Source: Paenibacillus sp. FSL K6-0276 (GTDB taxonomy: Bacteria > Bacillota > Bacilli > Paenibacillales > Paenibacillaceae). From it: a stretch of DNA of 64,000 bases. The DNA is taken from the NCBI RefSeq assembly GCF_037977235.1, contig NZ_CP150276.1, positions 2,728,001-2,792,000 on the forward strand, given 5' to 3'. Positions 51,598 to 61,476 of the stretch are shown piece by piece (position 1 is the stretch's first letter; each line of letters starts with the position of its first letter). The notes beneath the pieces were generated by a model that searched no databases, was not told the DNA's origin, and saw only the letters and a program-made list of their open reading frames with translations. Both the position numbers and the translations under genes were made by a program.

Positions 51598-53346
51598 ATG
51601 AAACAGCCAAGAAGACATAAGTATGTGCCGATTGGGTATAAATTAATGCTGACGTATATGTTTTTTATAATTATCCCTATCTCCCTGATCGGGTTCGTCT
51701 CTCACTCCATGTACAATGATTCATTACGCGAGCATATTAATACGAACATTAAAGGAACGTTACTGCAGATTCGTGACAATATTGATTATAAAATGGACGA
51801 AGTTACTCGAATATCAACGCAATTATATAGTGATTTTGATTTCTATCGGAATCTACGAAGTTATGAGGAAGGCTGGGAAAATTACGATCGGATGTCTAAA
51901 AAGGTACTTCCGAAGCTGGACGTAGCTATCCAATCTACAGGCTTAAAGGTTGGGATGTCGCTATTCTTAATGAATGAATCGATCCCTGAGATCTACTCGA
52001 ATTCACTTGAGGGTTATCTCGATAATAGTAGCTTTTATCATCTTTACCACATGAAACGAATTAAAGGGAAATCTTGGTATTATGATTTTCCAACTGAAAA
52101 ATACGCTGAAACTATGAAATGGTGGCAGATTGAGAGCGACGTAGAGAATAATCGCATCTCGTTGCTCCGTAGATTAATTGATACATATGAACCTCTTGAG
52201 CCAAAGGAGATAGGGTTCCTGCGGATTAATGTAGGAATTCCAGATCTGTTCGACAGTGTCAATTATACGAAGATAGGTAAAGGAAGTAATCTAATTATAA
52301 AGAACGAGTTTGGAAAAACGATGTATCAATCGGGAGAACTACCAAAGAACTACACCGATGAAACCAAACTTAATAAGGATTACTTGACGATTAGAGAAAC
52401 AGTTATGGTTGCTAACCAAGCTTGGCAATTAATTGCGCTTGTTCCTACTACAATCCTTGAAAAGGATGCAATGAAGGTACGTCTGTTTATTATTTTAATG
52501 TGTCTCATATGTTGTGTGGTCTTTAGCTTCGTCGGCATATTTATATCTCGATATTTTTCGATTCGGATTAATAAATTCGTATATGTGCTTAATGCCTATC
52601 GGGAAGGTGATCTTCACAAGCGTATAAAATATCGAGGCAAGGATGAGTTCTCTCAGATAGCAACCGCGCTGAATGATATGGGTGAGAATATTGATATGTT
52701 GATTAAAGAGGTATATCTGACGCAGCTCCAGAAGAAGGAAGCGGAGCTTGAAATTCTACAGTCGCAAATCAATCCACATTTCCTGTACAATACTTTGTCC
52801 TCTATTATTCAATTAGCCAAGTTTGGTCAAAATGAGAAACTGCAGAAGATGGTACTGGAATTAGCGAAGTTTTATCGCCTAACGCTTAATGAAGGTCGTA
52901 CGATGATTCCGGTTCCAACTGAAATTGAGCAGGCAAATGCATATTTGGAAATTCAGAAAATTAAATACGGTGACCGTTTGGAGGTTATGTTTGATTTCGA
53001 TACAGAGATCTGGCCTTATGAGACCATTAAACTGATTCTACAACCATTTATAGAGAATGTGTTGAAGCATGCTTGGTGTGGTGATCATATTCATTTACGG
53101 ATTGTTGGCCGTAAGGAAGACGATAATATTCTGTTCCGTATCATTGACGATGGTATAGGCATCAGACAAGAGCGTATTGATCAAATCTTCGATTCGAAAG
53201 GTCATACGAACACAGGTTATGGCGTCCGTAATGTGGATCAACGTATTAAACTGCAATATGGACCTGAGTATGGCGTAACTATTTTTAGTCGTGTTGGAAT
53301 TGGCACATCGGTTCAAATCCTGATTCCTGCTAAAAAAAGAAAGTAA
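51598..53346 (+). CDS. YesM-type sensor histidine kinase
   Basis: A 582-residue membrane kinase: membrane segment at about 14-35, an outer sensor region of about 260 residues, a second segment near 290-315, a HAMP linker, then the His-kinase box with the phospho-acceptor in QINPHFLYNTLSSI and the ATP-binding domain (IDDGIGI, GYGVRNVDQRIKLQYG). It pairs with the YesN-type regulator and probably senses the sugar carried by the ABC system. Confidence 0.9.
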   Translation: MKQPRRHKYVPIGYKLMLTYMFFIIIPISLIGFVSHSMYNDSLREHINTNIKGTLLQIRDNIDYKMDEVTRISTQLYSDFDFYRNLRSYEEGWENYDRMSKKVLPKLDVAIQSTGLKVGMSLFLMNESIPEIYSNSLEGYLDNSSFYHLYHMKRIKGKSWYYDFPTEKYAETMKWWQIESDVENNRISLLRRLIDTYEPLEPKEIGFLRINVGIPDLFDSVNYTKIGKGSNLIIKNEFGKTMYQSGELPKNYTDETKLNKDYLTIRETVMVANQAWQLIALVPTTILEKDAMKVRLFIILMCLICCVVFSFVGIFISRYFSIRINKFVYVLNAYREGDLHKRIKYRGKDEFSQIATALNDMGENIDMLIKEVYLTQLQKKEAELEILQSQINPHFLYNTLSSIIQLAKFGQNEKLQKMVLELAKFYRLTLNEGRTMIPVPTEIEQANAYLEIQKIKYGDRLEVMFDFDTEIWPYETIKLILQPFIENVLKHAWCGDHIHLRIVGRKEDDNILFRIIDDGIGIRQERIDQIFDSKGHTNTGYGVRNVDQRIKLQYGPEYGVTIFSRVGIGTSVQILIPAKKRK

Positions 53347-53369
53347 GCGGTATTGGAGTTATGTTGTAG

Positions 53370-53420
53370 AAAAGGGGACTTAAAGCTAGTAATGGCTAGC
53401 TTTAAGATCCCTTTGATTGT
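53370..53420. terminator. Hairpin after the kinase gene
   Basis: A long stem CTTAAAGCTAG / CTAGCTTTAAG extended by AAAGG / CCTTT, loop TAATGG. It may end both the kinase gene and the convergent DUF1657 gene. Confidence 0.65.
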
Positions 53421-53431
53421 TTAAGTGAATG

Positions 53432-53638
53432 TTAGAAGCCTTTGTATTGAGGTTCTTCAGACTCTAATTCGGTTACCCGATTTTCAACTTGGGTTACGAT
53501 TTGTTGCGTTTGCTCGGCTGCATTTGTAAACAGAGTTTTTGCACTCTCGTTTTGTGTTTCAAGTGCAAATTGCTCAAGGCTCGCTTGAGCACCTTTTAAT
53601 GATGATAAACATGTTTTTACTTGTGAGGCTACTGTCAT
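53432..53638 (-). CDS. DUF1657-family small protein
   Basis: A 68-residue helical protein: SSLKGAQASLEQFALETQNE, then SAKTLFTNAAEQTQQIV. DUF1657 genes are usually found in sporulation spoVA-type clusters of Bacillales. GGAGAG precedes ATG 53638 on the minus strand. It is divergent from a DUF421 gene that carries a DUF1657-like tail; no spoVA genes are adjacent. Confidence 0.82.
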   Translation of the reverse strand: MTVASQVKTCLSSLKGAQASLEQFALETQNESAKTLFTNAAEQTQQIVTQVENRVTELESEEPQYKGF

Positions 53639-53845
53639 TAGGTTTCTCTCCTCTATTTTGAATTTTTAGCATGACGTTTCCTATTGTCCTCTACCTTCAC
53701 TTTATTTATGCAGGAAAAAAATACAAGCATTTCACGACAACCGATTTTCCATAAATAAGTAGTGGAATTCCGGATTGAATGGACCTTTTTCGACAAATAA
53801 TGAGTGTTAATAAACAAAGGTTGATTCAAAAGGAGGAAATTTGAG

Positions 53846-54706
53846 ATGCCGGAGTGGTTGGAGGTTATTGTACGAACACTCTTTGCTGTGGTTGTGCTTT
53901 TCTTGTTAACAAAATTACTGGGAAAGAGACAAGTATCGCAGCTTTCGTTCTTCGAGTATATTACGGGGATAACCGTCGGCAGCTTAGCCGCCTATATTTC
54001 TTTGGATACGGATAAGCATTGGCATCTGGGGCTCATTGCACTGATTGTATGGGTCGCTTGTTCTTTAGGGATCGAATATCTTCAGATGAAGAGTAAGAAA
54101 GCAAGAGACTTCATTGATTTTAAGTCCACTGTACTTATTAAAGAGGGTAAAATAATGGAAGATCATATGAAAAAGGAACGTTTAACAACAGATGAATTAC
54201 TGGAAGAGCTTCGTAAAAAAGATGTATTCAATATATCTGAAGTGGAATTTGCGATTATGGAGTCAGATGGAGCGATTAATGTTCTTCTCAAGAGTGAAAA
54301 TCAACCCCTAACACCAAAACATCTTGGGATTAAGGTTGCTCCAGAGAAAGAGTCTCAAGCCGTAATTATGGATGGTAAAGTATTAGATAAACCGTTGGAT
54401 ACCTTAAATCTGACACGTAGCTGGCTTGATGGGGCTCTTGAGAAAATGGGGCTAACCGTCGAGAATGTTTTTCTCGGTCAAGTTGATTCTTACGGTGAAC
54501 TGACGGTCGATTTGTATGCCGACAACTTTAAAGTCCCACAGCCGCAAGATAAGCCACAATTATATGCTTTGCTGAAAAAATGTGAAGCCGATCTGGAGAT
54601 GTTTAGTTTATCGACAGAGAACGAAAAAGCTAAAAAAATGTATGAACAATGCTCAGAACAATTGCAAGCATCATTGAAAATCTTAAAACCTTTAATCCAA
54701 AGCTGA
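53846..54706 (+). CDS. DUF421 (YetF-like) membrane protein with DUF1657-like tail
   Basis: A 286-residue protein. Three membrane segments come first (VIVRTLFAVVVLFLLTKLLG, GKRQVSQLSFFEYITGITVG), then the soluble DUF421 domain (LLKSENQPLTPKHLGI). The last 50 residues (LLKKCEADLEMFSLSTENEK, then AKKMYEQCSEQLQ) align with the divergent DUF1657 protein: LK, A-LE-F-L-T-NE, AK. AAGGAGG precedes ATG 53846. The same pair occurs in spoVA2mob-type operons linked with spore heat resistance. Confidence 0.83.
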   Translation: MPEWLEVIVRTLFAVVVLFLLTKLLGKRQVSQLSFFEYITGITVGSLAAYISLDTDKHWHLGLIALIVWVACSLGIEYLQMKSKKARDFIDFKSTVLIKEGKIMEDHMKKERLTTDELLEELRKKDVFNISEVEFAIMESDGAINVLLKSENQPLTPKHLGIKVAPEKESQAVIMDGKVLDKPLDTLNLTRSWLDGALEKMGLTVENVFLGQVDSYGELTVDLYADNFKVPQPQDKPQLYALLKKCEADLEMFSLSTENEKAKKMYEQCSEQLQASLKILKPLIQS

Positions 54707-54742
54707 TGTTTTGGTTAAAAGATTCAAACTAAAAAACAGTGA

Positions 54743-54775
54743 AGAACCGGTCATTTGCACCGGTTCTTTCTTTGT
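54743..54775 (+). terminator. Terminator after the DUF421 gene
   Basis: Perfect nine-pair stem AGAACCGGT / ACCGGTTCT with a seven-base loop, then TTCTTTG. Confidence 0.8.
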
Positions 54776-54799
54776 CTACTACTATATGGAGTAGATAGT

Positions 54800-55234
54800 A
54801 TAAACCTCGTAAACAATTGGCAAACTAAGCCAGATTCGCACAGCAACATCTATACCGATAGGAATCAAACCGGAGTGTTTATCGATGAAGGCAAAGAAGC
54901 AGGTACCGTTGAAATGACGATTAACTCACCCTTGCCTTCGGATGTACTAAAGAACTTTAGATCAAAGAGATATTTGTTTTCAACTACGACTAAGGATTGT
55001 TTGTTCGCAGAGGCATCAGGTGTTGGATTTGCTATAAATAATCTTTCATTTGGTAAAAAAGAAGAAACTTCGAAAAATGGGAAACCGGAGTATTGGGCAG
55101 GAATTCAAGGGGCAATGCTGTTTCAGAAAGATAAGATGAAAGGAATACTTAAACTTAAAGAGGGCTGCAGAATGAAAAAAAAGGAAGGAGAATCCAGGTT
55201 TTGTCTTTTTAATGGGCAAGGCCTCTTCTTGTGA
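54800..55234 (+). pseudogene. Possible gene fragment without a start
   Basis: An open frame of about 145 codons (VNNWQTKPDSHSNIYTDRNQ, YWAGIQGAMLFQKDKMKGIL) looks protein-like in composition, but its upstream part lies in the DUF421 terminator and no ribosome binding site precedes a start codon. It may be the remnant of a larger gene. I do not recognise it. Confidence 0.35.
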
Positions 55235-55311
55235 ATTATATATTGGATACGCTTTCTGTTATGATTAAAGCACTTATTACATAATTTCCTCAGATCGGAT
55301 GGTGTATTTAC

Positions 55312-56289
55312 ATGAATCTTCAAGAAGTAACTGAACTCATCAAATCTATTAGAGCTAATCTGGCCAAAGTCATTGTAGGAAAAGAGGATGGAGTAGACCT
55401 GCTGCTGACAGCCTTACTTGCGAATGGACATGTCCTGCTGGAAGATGTACCAGGTACGGGTAAAACATTGCTAGCAAAAGTTCTTGCTAGGTCACTAGAT
55501 TGTTCATTTAAGCGCATACAATTCACACCTGATTTATTGCCTTCTGATTTAAGTGGGATTAATTTTTACAATCAAAAGACAGGAGAATTTCAGTTTAGAC
55601 CAGGTCCAGTATTTGCGAATATTTTGCTGGCTGATGAGATTAATCGTGCAACACCGAGAACACAATCCAGTCTGCTGGAATGTATGGAAGAACGGCAAAT
55701 CACCATCGATGGTGTGACTCATGGCTTAGAAGCCCCTTTTCTTGTTATTGCTACTCAGAATCCAATAGATAACCAAGGTACTTTTCCACTACCCGAAGCT
55801 CAATTAGATAGATTTCTGATGCGGATTACTACGGGTTACCCTTCATTTGACGAAGGAATTCATATTTTGCAGCGCTTCCGCGAGAATAATCCACTTGAAG
55901 AGACTTTTGCAGTGGCTACCGCTCAAGATATTCAAGCCGCGCAGCGTTTAGCTGCTTCCGTGAGTATTAGTGATGATTTGCTAGCCTATATCGTTCGAAT
56001 TACGGAAGCTACTCGGAAATCTACAGCAGTAAAACTAGGCGCGAGTCCTCGTGCAAGCGGGGCATTGCTTAGATCATCTCAAGGTTATGCTTTTATTCAA
56101 GGTAGATCTTACGTAACACCAGATGATATCAAAGCCGTAGCCGTTCCGGTGCTGGCACATCGTCTGCTTCTTCATCGTGGATTGGGTTCAAAAGAGGGAC
56201 AGGCTGCGGATATTGTGTTACAAGTGCTTCGTGAGGTAGAGGTGCCCACAGAACTCGTTACGTCCTTAAGAGGCGGAAAGGTGGAATGA
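55312..56289 (+). CDS. MoxR-family AAA+ ATPase
   Basis: A 325-residue AAA+ protein: Walker A EDVPGTGKT, Walker B LLADEIN, sensor 1 in VIATQNP and arginine finger region DRFLMRITTGYP. MoxR ATPases act as chaperones for protein maturation, often with von Willebrand or DUF58 partners; a DUF58 gene follows directly. Start ATG 55312; the upstream site (GATCGGATGG) is weak. Confidence 0.9.
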   Translation: MNLQEVTELIKSIRANLAKVIVGKEDGVDLLLTALLANGHVLLEDVPGTGKTLLAKVLARSLDCSFKRIQFTPDLLPSDLSGINFYNQKTGEFQFRPGPVFANILLADEINRATPRTQSSLLECMEERQITIDGVTHGLEAPFLVIATQNPIDNQGTFPLPEAQLDRFLMRITTGYPSFDEGIHILQRFRENNPLEETFAVATAQDIQAAQRLAASVSISDDLLAYIVRITEATRKSTAVKLGASPRASGALLRSSQGYAFIQGRSYVTPDDIKAVAVPVLAHRLLLHRGLGSKEGQAADIVLQVLREVEVPTELVTSLRGGKVE

Positions 56290-56292
56290 GCT

Positions 56293-57381
56293 ATGGCTTT
56301 GCCTTGGTTCATTTTTATTACAGTAGCTCTACTGTTCCTTCTTGCCGTTATCTATAATCGGAATGGTCTTAAAGCGCTTAGCTATTCCCGATATTTTTCG
56401 AATAAGATTGCTTATGAAGGGGATAGCCTCGAGATGATCGAGGAAATCGTTAATGCTAAACTTTTGCCATTACCTTGGCTTCGGCTGGAATCTAGTATTG
56501 CCAGAGGTTTGGAATTTGGAAGTCAGGATAATCTCGGCATCAGCACTGGTGAAATCTATCAGAATCATATCAGTTTATTCTATCTGAAATCTTACCGTCA
56601 TATTAAACGACGTCATCAAGTAACCTGCGAGCGACGTGGGTTGTACCGCTTGGAGTCGGTCACAATGACAACCGGAGATCCCTTTGGTCTAATCCGAAAA
56701 AACAAAACGTATCCACTCGAATTAGAGTTACTGGTCTATCCCAATCTGCTGAACTTAGATGATCTTCCACTACCGATACATAGCTGGCTAGGTGAACTTC
56801 CAGTGAAAAGATGGATCGTAGAAGACCCTTTCCTGACTGCAGGTATTCGCGATTATAGCTCAGGAGATTCTATGGGACTTGTAAACTGGAAGGCTACAGT
56901 GCGTACTGGTTCTATGCAGGTGCATAAGAAAGACTACACCGCGGATTCACGGCTTGTCATTTGCTTGAATGTAGAGGACAGTGATTCCATGTGGAGAGCG
57001 GTAACCGATGTAGAACGTATCGAGCAAGGCATAAGATATGCCGCAACTATCGCTGAATATGCTATGCATCATGGAATTGAGACAGGGTTTATCTGTAACG
57101 GTAGATTGGATAACGGGGGCGAAAAAGATCCTATTGAAGCAGAACCTATGGCAGAGCTGGAAGACTTGCTAGAGCTGTTAGCAAAGCTGAAGCTAGACAG
57201 GACTCTTCCTATGAGCCGATTGCTGGAACTGCAAGCCGAGAGCGGAATAAGTGATACCGACTTTCTGATCATTAGCTGTCATAGAGGAGCAGAATTACAA
57301 GAAGCTGCTGACCTCCTATTGCTGCTAGGCAATGGTGTGGAATGGCTGGATATTCCGGAACAAGGGAGAGAGCGCGCATGA
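56293..57381 (+). CDS. DUF58-domain protein
   Basis: A 362-residue protein with an N-terminal membrane segment (FIFITVALLFLLAVIYNRNG). The DUF58 signature lies in GIRDYSSGDSMGLVNWKATV, followed by a degenerate von Willebrand-like part (LVICLNVEDS). It starts four bases after the MoxR stop, with AAAGGTGG before it. It is the usual MoxR partner. Confidence 0.87.
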   Translation: MALPWFIFITVALLFLLAVIYNRNGLKALSYSRYFSNKIAYEGDSLEMIEEIVNAKLLPLPWLRLESSIARGLEFGSQDNLGISTGEIYQNHISLFYLKSYRHIKRRHQVTCERRGLYRLESVTMTTGDPFGLIRKNKTYPLELELLVYPNLLNLDDLPLPIHSWLGELPVKRWIVEDPFLTAGIRDYSSGDSMGLVNWKATVRTGSMQVHKKDYTADSRLVICLNVEDSDSMWRAVTDVERIEQGIRYAATIAEYAMHHGIETGFICNGRLDNGGEKDPIEAEPMAELEDLLELLAKLKLDRTLPMSRLLELQAESGISDTDFLIISCHRGAELQEAADLLLLLGNGVEWLDIPEQGRERA

Positions 57382-58712
57382 AACCTACGTTATCTGATTA
57401 CGTATGGAATACGATCAAACTCTGGATATTCTCAATCATAGAACTACTATTATTTTTACCAATATGGATTCTGTTTCTGGTTTATGTACTACCCAAGCAA
57501 GTTGAACCTATGTGGATGACTACAATGCCACTACTATCATTAGTGGGCATTCTGCTACGGAAACGTTGTAGTGTCAGATGGAAGCAATTGCTGGCAGCTC
57601 TAATCCTTGGGGCAGCGCTTGGTATTGTGTCATCAGGAAGTTTGTCTATCGAAAGTCTACCTTTAGGTGTTGTAGGGTTTATTTGCGCTTATCTCGGAAT
57701 GACTAGTGACTCTCGAGATCATATGAATAAGATGTCTTGGATAGGTATTGTGATCTATTTTGTTGCCACCATTATCTTTCATAGAATTCCAGATTTGGAG
57801 GCAAGTGTTACGCTACTGACTTGGTGCGGCAGTCTGTGTCTAATGCTCACACTACTTATTTCTAATAGCAACTATCTACACTACAGTACACTTTCTCAAG
57901 AGGGCAAAGCTTTGCCTAAAGCAATACAAAGGAATAACCGTATTTATGTCATTGTCATAGGAATTGTTGCGGCCGTGTTAGCGGCAGGAGTAGGGAAAGC
58001 TCTAGGAATACTTGTATGGAATGTTTTACGTTCGTTCTTCGGCTTTATTAGCAAACTATTCTCAGGCTCAAGCGAGCCGCTGCCTCCGCCAGTAGAACAG
58101 CCTCCAATGAGTCCGGAGCTACCGCTTGTAGGAGATCAAAAGCCAGGCCTACTAGCTGCTATTTTAGATGTCACCCTTTATATTTTTGGAGCCGTGGTAT
58201 TGGGAGTTGCAGCCTATTATGCACTTAGGTGGTTGTACAGAAATGCCGGAGGCAAATGGAAGAGAGCAGTGGATGCATTGCTATCCATGCTACGTAGGGA
58301 ACATACTCCCAAGGACAATACCTCTTATCTTGATGAGGAGAAAAGCGTATTTACTTGGGAACAAACGGTTCAAGGTCTGAAGGATTTCTGGAGCGCCCGC
58401 CTTACTCCAAGACTTCGGAAAGACCGCTGGGAGCAGATGAATAGTGAACGGGAACGTGTTCGCTGGTTGTATCGGCGTTGGCTCCATATGAAGCGCGATA
58501 ATGGTTATGAAGTTAAGAGTTACCTTACACCGAAGGAAACAGAAAACGATATTTTAAAATGGACATCTCTTAACAAGTATAAACGTAAGGGAGATGAAAG
58601 TGCTGTTAACACGTCGAATTCCTTGATTGAATTATATGAAAAAGCTAGATATGGAGAAGAAAATCCTTCTGCTACTGATGTGGCTACATTGAAGAATCAA
58701 TTGAAATTATAG
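57378..58712 (+). CDS. Membrane protein with DUF4129-like C-terminus
   Basis: A 444-residue protein: about five membrane segments in the first 200 residues, a Pro-rich linker, one more segment (FGAVVLGVAAYYALRWLY), then a cytoplasmic tail WLYRRWLHMKRDNGYEVKSY with LIELYEKARYGEE, the DUF4129 pattern. ATG 57378 overlaps the DUF58 stop as ATGA. MoxR, DUF58 and DUF4129/transglutaminase-like proteins commonly form one module; here the transglutaminase domain is absent. Confidence 0.82.
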   Translation: MKPTLSDYVWNTIKLWIFSIIELLLFLPIWILFLVYVLPKQVEPMWMTTMPLLSLVGILLRKRCSVRWKQLLAALILGAALGIVSSGSLSIESLPLGVVGFICAYLGMTSDSRDHMNKMSWIGIVIYFVATIIFHRIPDLEASVTLLTWCGSLCLMLTLLISNSNYLHYSTLSQEGKALPKAIQRNNRIYVIVIGIVAAVLAAGVGKALGILVWNVLRSFFGFISKLFSGSSEPLPPPVEQPPMSPELPLVGDQKPGLLAAILDVTLYIFGAVVLGVAAYYALRWLYRNAGGKWKRAVDALLSMLRREHTPKDNTSYLDEEKSVFTWEQTVQGLKDFWSARLTPRLRKDRWEQMNSERERVRWLYRRWLHMKRDNGYEVKSYLTPKETENDILKWTSLNKYKRKGDESAVNTSNSLIELYEKARYGEENPSATDVATLKNQLKL

Positions 58713-58848
58713 AATAGAATATTCTTCAAATTCATTCAAATAGGAACAAATAGGTTACAAACGGTCCAAAAGTGTTACAACATGGATACAATTGGATTTG
58801 TACTTGCCACTATAATAATTCTAGCATAATACTCGTGGAGGGATGTAA

Positions 58849-61437
58849 ATGAGAAAGTATAGCAGTACATATGTTGTTTTACTATTAAGCACCTTTGTCA
58901 TAAGTCAACTGACTGGGCATACCGCTTCAGCGGCATCCGCTAATTCTGTTCGAACAAATCCAGCTGTAGCTACCGCGACAGTAACAGCCACTAGCAATCT
59001 GGGTTCCATTACTTTAGGAGCAAATATCAAAGCTACACTTGAAGATGTCAATATTTGGTCACAATCTGGTGGGAATATTTTAACCTATACTCTGAATTAT
59101 TCGAATGGTAGTAGTAAAAACGCAAACCTAATGTACTATTTTTCGAGAGTAATGACTCCAGGGGGGGCTGTTATTCCAGGTAACCCGCTGAGTGCTGACG
59201 CGCTTAAGAAGAAGATTGGTGCTAAAGAAAGCTTGCGCGTTACATATTATGTCAACATAGGCAAGACTAATTCGTTAAAAGGGATCAAGATTCCTATGTA
59301 TGTGTGGGATTCCAAAACTAAAGGTTATTTAAAGCACGCAGGAAGTTTTACTGTGCCAGCTAATTATTCCCCAACCGCTGTAAATGGAAAAAATGTTAGC
59401 ACCACAATGAATGACATTCCTGTCATCGCCAAAAGTGAGTCCTTGGAGCTTTATAAATTTAATGGAAAGGTCTATGCCAAAGTGGGCATAAGCCTGACCA
59501 ATAAAGGCAGTAAGGTACTCAATGATCCGGGTTATGCGGCTTATTTGCTCTCTGCAGGCGGAAGCTCGTATGAATTAGCGCTTGATCGTTCTCAGCTTAG
59601 TTACAAGGTCCAGCCGCAGGAGAAGAAGACAATCTATTATCTTGCCGAGATTCCTGCTTATATGAAAACAGATAATATGAAACTGCAATTTACGCAAAAG
59701 GATGAAGCACTGAAGCTTGAGATCGCTAAATCCTCGTACAAGTTGCCGGCAGCTACAACACCTAATTTGGTGGTGGGCAAAGGTGTGACTAAGAAAATCA
59801 TCATTAATAATAATCCGATAGAAACTCAGTTAAACAACGCAAACGTATACGCTGAGAATAATAAAGGAATTTGGACCTTCCAGCTAAGAGTGAAAAATAT
59901 AGGGAAGGCAGCCGTTACGTTGCCGACTTATGAGCTTGCTGTTAAATCTTCAAAAGGGACAACCTTACCGATCAATGCGAAGGGATTGAGCGGATTAACC
60001 ATAAAGCCTTTAGAGGAAAAAATCATTCCACTTACCGCACAGGTTCCGCTTGAGCTTGAGCAGAATTCACTGCAATTGCAAATGATAGAGGCTGTTTCGG
60101 CTCCTGATAACACAGATACGGGTAGTACAGGAGAGGGCAAGGGAACTGAAGGGTCTAATGGAAGTACCGGCAATACAGCCAAGCTGACAGTACCAGTTGC
60201 CTACTATACAATTTCCTACACACTACGGCCTGAGATTCAAAAAGGCGTGGAGTATAGCACATCGAATGAATATGGCTCTTTCACTTATAACTTGCTGTCA
60301 TTACAACGCTTTCCTTGGAAAGATGATGATATCGTTGTTGCTAGAATAAATATAAAGAATTCACAATCAGTAGCATTAACGCTTCCAGAATTAAAAGGAT
60401 CTGTCCAGGTAGACAATGACGATGTGTCTTCTTCTACAGAACTCTTTATGGACAAGGAAACATCGACAATTGCACCAGGGAAAAATGCTGAGATCTACGT
60501 ATTTGCCAAAATTCCTTACACGCAAGAGTTCGATAAATTAAAAGTGAACCTCTTTTCAACAGTAAAAGAAGAGAAGAGCTCGTTCCTGTCGCTTAGCACA
60601 AACAGTACGATGAATGCTGTATCCACTATTGAACGTGGGGGAAGTTATGCAATCACCGGTAAAGGCAAGAACGCTAAGGTACAAGAGAACAAAACGATCA
60701 TTTATGAAGGTCTCAACTCTAACCTCGTATATACAGAGCTACTGCTTAGCAGTGAAGAAAAAAGACAAAGCAAAATGGCTCGCCTTCAGGCTTACTTTAA
60801 AACGGGAGATGGCCAGCTATTTGAAGCCACAGCGAATCAGCCAGATACTTCAGCTACGCCGGGTGGCAAGCAATTAATCACATATTGGGCAAAGTTGCCT
60901 AAGTCCGTAATTCCATCGGACGTAAGCATGTATCTAGGGCCAGGAATTACTGGGAATAAGCTGACTGAACCTGGTCAGGAACCAACGGGATTCATTAACA
61001 TTGCTTCATTGACTCTAAATCCAGTTTCCACTCCACCGGAGAAAAACTTGACGAAGGTTGCGCTATATCCGTACACGATGTCTGTTCTAAGTTCGGAAGG
61101 GCGATCACTGCTTGGTAGTAACACTATAGATATCGTTATGAATTACAACCTACTTCGTGACAGTACCTATGACATGGGAACCTTCACACACAAACTGGTG
61201 CTCAAAATGACGGATCCATACGGCCTATCACAGGAACGAAGCTTGAACATCGGTACCGAGCTTCTTGAAGGGAATAACAACTCGTATAATGCGACCTTTA
61301 CGAATAATATGTATAAGAATTTGACTGGTGGCACCTACCGGATCACACTGTATGATGAATTCCAAGGAGAACGGATCGAGCTGGCTAGCCAAGCTTATAA
61401 CATAAAGATCGATAGACCTGCTGTAACTGAGAAGTAG
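58849..61437 (+). CDS. Large secreted repeat protein of unknown function
   Basis: 862 residues with a signal peptide ending near TASAAS. The rest is beta-rich and built from about five like modules. Each has an edge motif of the form P-xx-K-xx-IYY-xx-IP, seen near residues 125, 255, 386, 542 and 670 (QPQEKKTIYYLAEIP, KPLEEKIIPLTAQVP, APGKNAEIYVFAKIP, TPGGKQLITYWAKLP). A Gly/Ser/Thr linker lies near 422-445. No anchor is seen. GGAGGG precedes ATG 58849. The ABC export genes follow 39 bases later. Confidence 0.7.
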   Translation: MRKYSSTYVVLLLSTFVISQLTGHTASAASANSVRTNPAVATATVTATSNLGSITLGANIKATLEDVNIWSQSGGNILTYTLNYSNGSSKNANLMYYFSRVMTPGGAVIPGNPLSADALKKKIGAKESLRVTYYVNIGKTNSLKGIKIPMYVWDSKTKGYLKHAGSFTVPANYSPTAVNGKNVSTTMNDIPVIAKSESLELYKFNGKVYAKVGISLTNKGSKVLNDPGYAAYLLSAGGSSYELALDRSQLSYKVQPQEKKTIYYLAEIPAYMKTDNMKLQFTQKDEALKLEIAKSSYKLPAATTPNLVVGKGVTKKIIINNNPIETQLNNANVYAENNKGIWTFQLRVKNIGKAAVTLPTYELAVKSSKGTTLPINAKGLSGLTIKPLEEKIIPLTAQVPLELEQNSLQLQMIEAVSAPDNTDTGSTGEGKGTEGSNGSTGNTAKLTVPVAYYTISYTLRPEIQKGVEYSTSNEYGSFTYNLLSLQRFPWKDDDIVVARINIKNSQSVALTLPELKGSVQVDNDDVSSSTELFMDKETSTIAPGKNAEIYVFAKIPYTQEFDKLKVNLFSTVKEEKSSFLSLSTNSTMNAVSTIERGGSYAITGKGKNAKVQENKTIIYEGLNSNLVYTELLLSSEEKRQSKMARLQAYFKTGDGQLFEATANQPDTSATPGGKQLITYWAKLPKSVIPSDVSMYLGPGITGNKLTEPGQEPTGFINIASLTLNPVSTPPEKNLTKVALYPYTMSVLSSEGRSLLGSNTIDIVMNYNLLRDSTYDMGTFTHKLVLKMTDPYGLSQERSLNIGTELLEGNNNSYNATFTNNMYKNLTGGTYRITLYDEFQGERIELASQAYNIKIDRPAVTEK

Positions 61438-61476
61438 TATTTCATATCTATTAAAGTACGCGAAGGAGCAGCTCCA

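Noticed and set aside
54755..54799. Start of the 159-codon frame at TTG 54755
   Set aside because: This codon lies in the loop of the DUF421 terminator and has no ribosome binding site.
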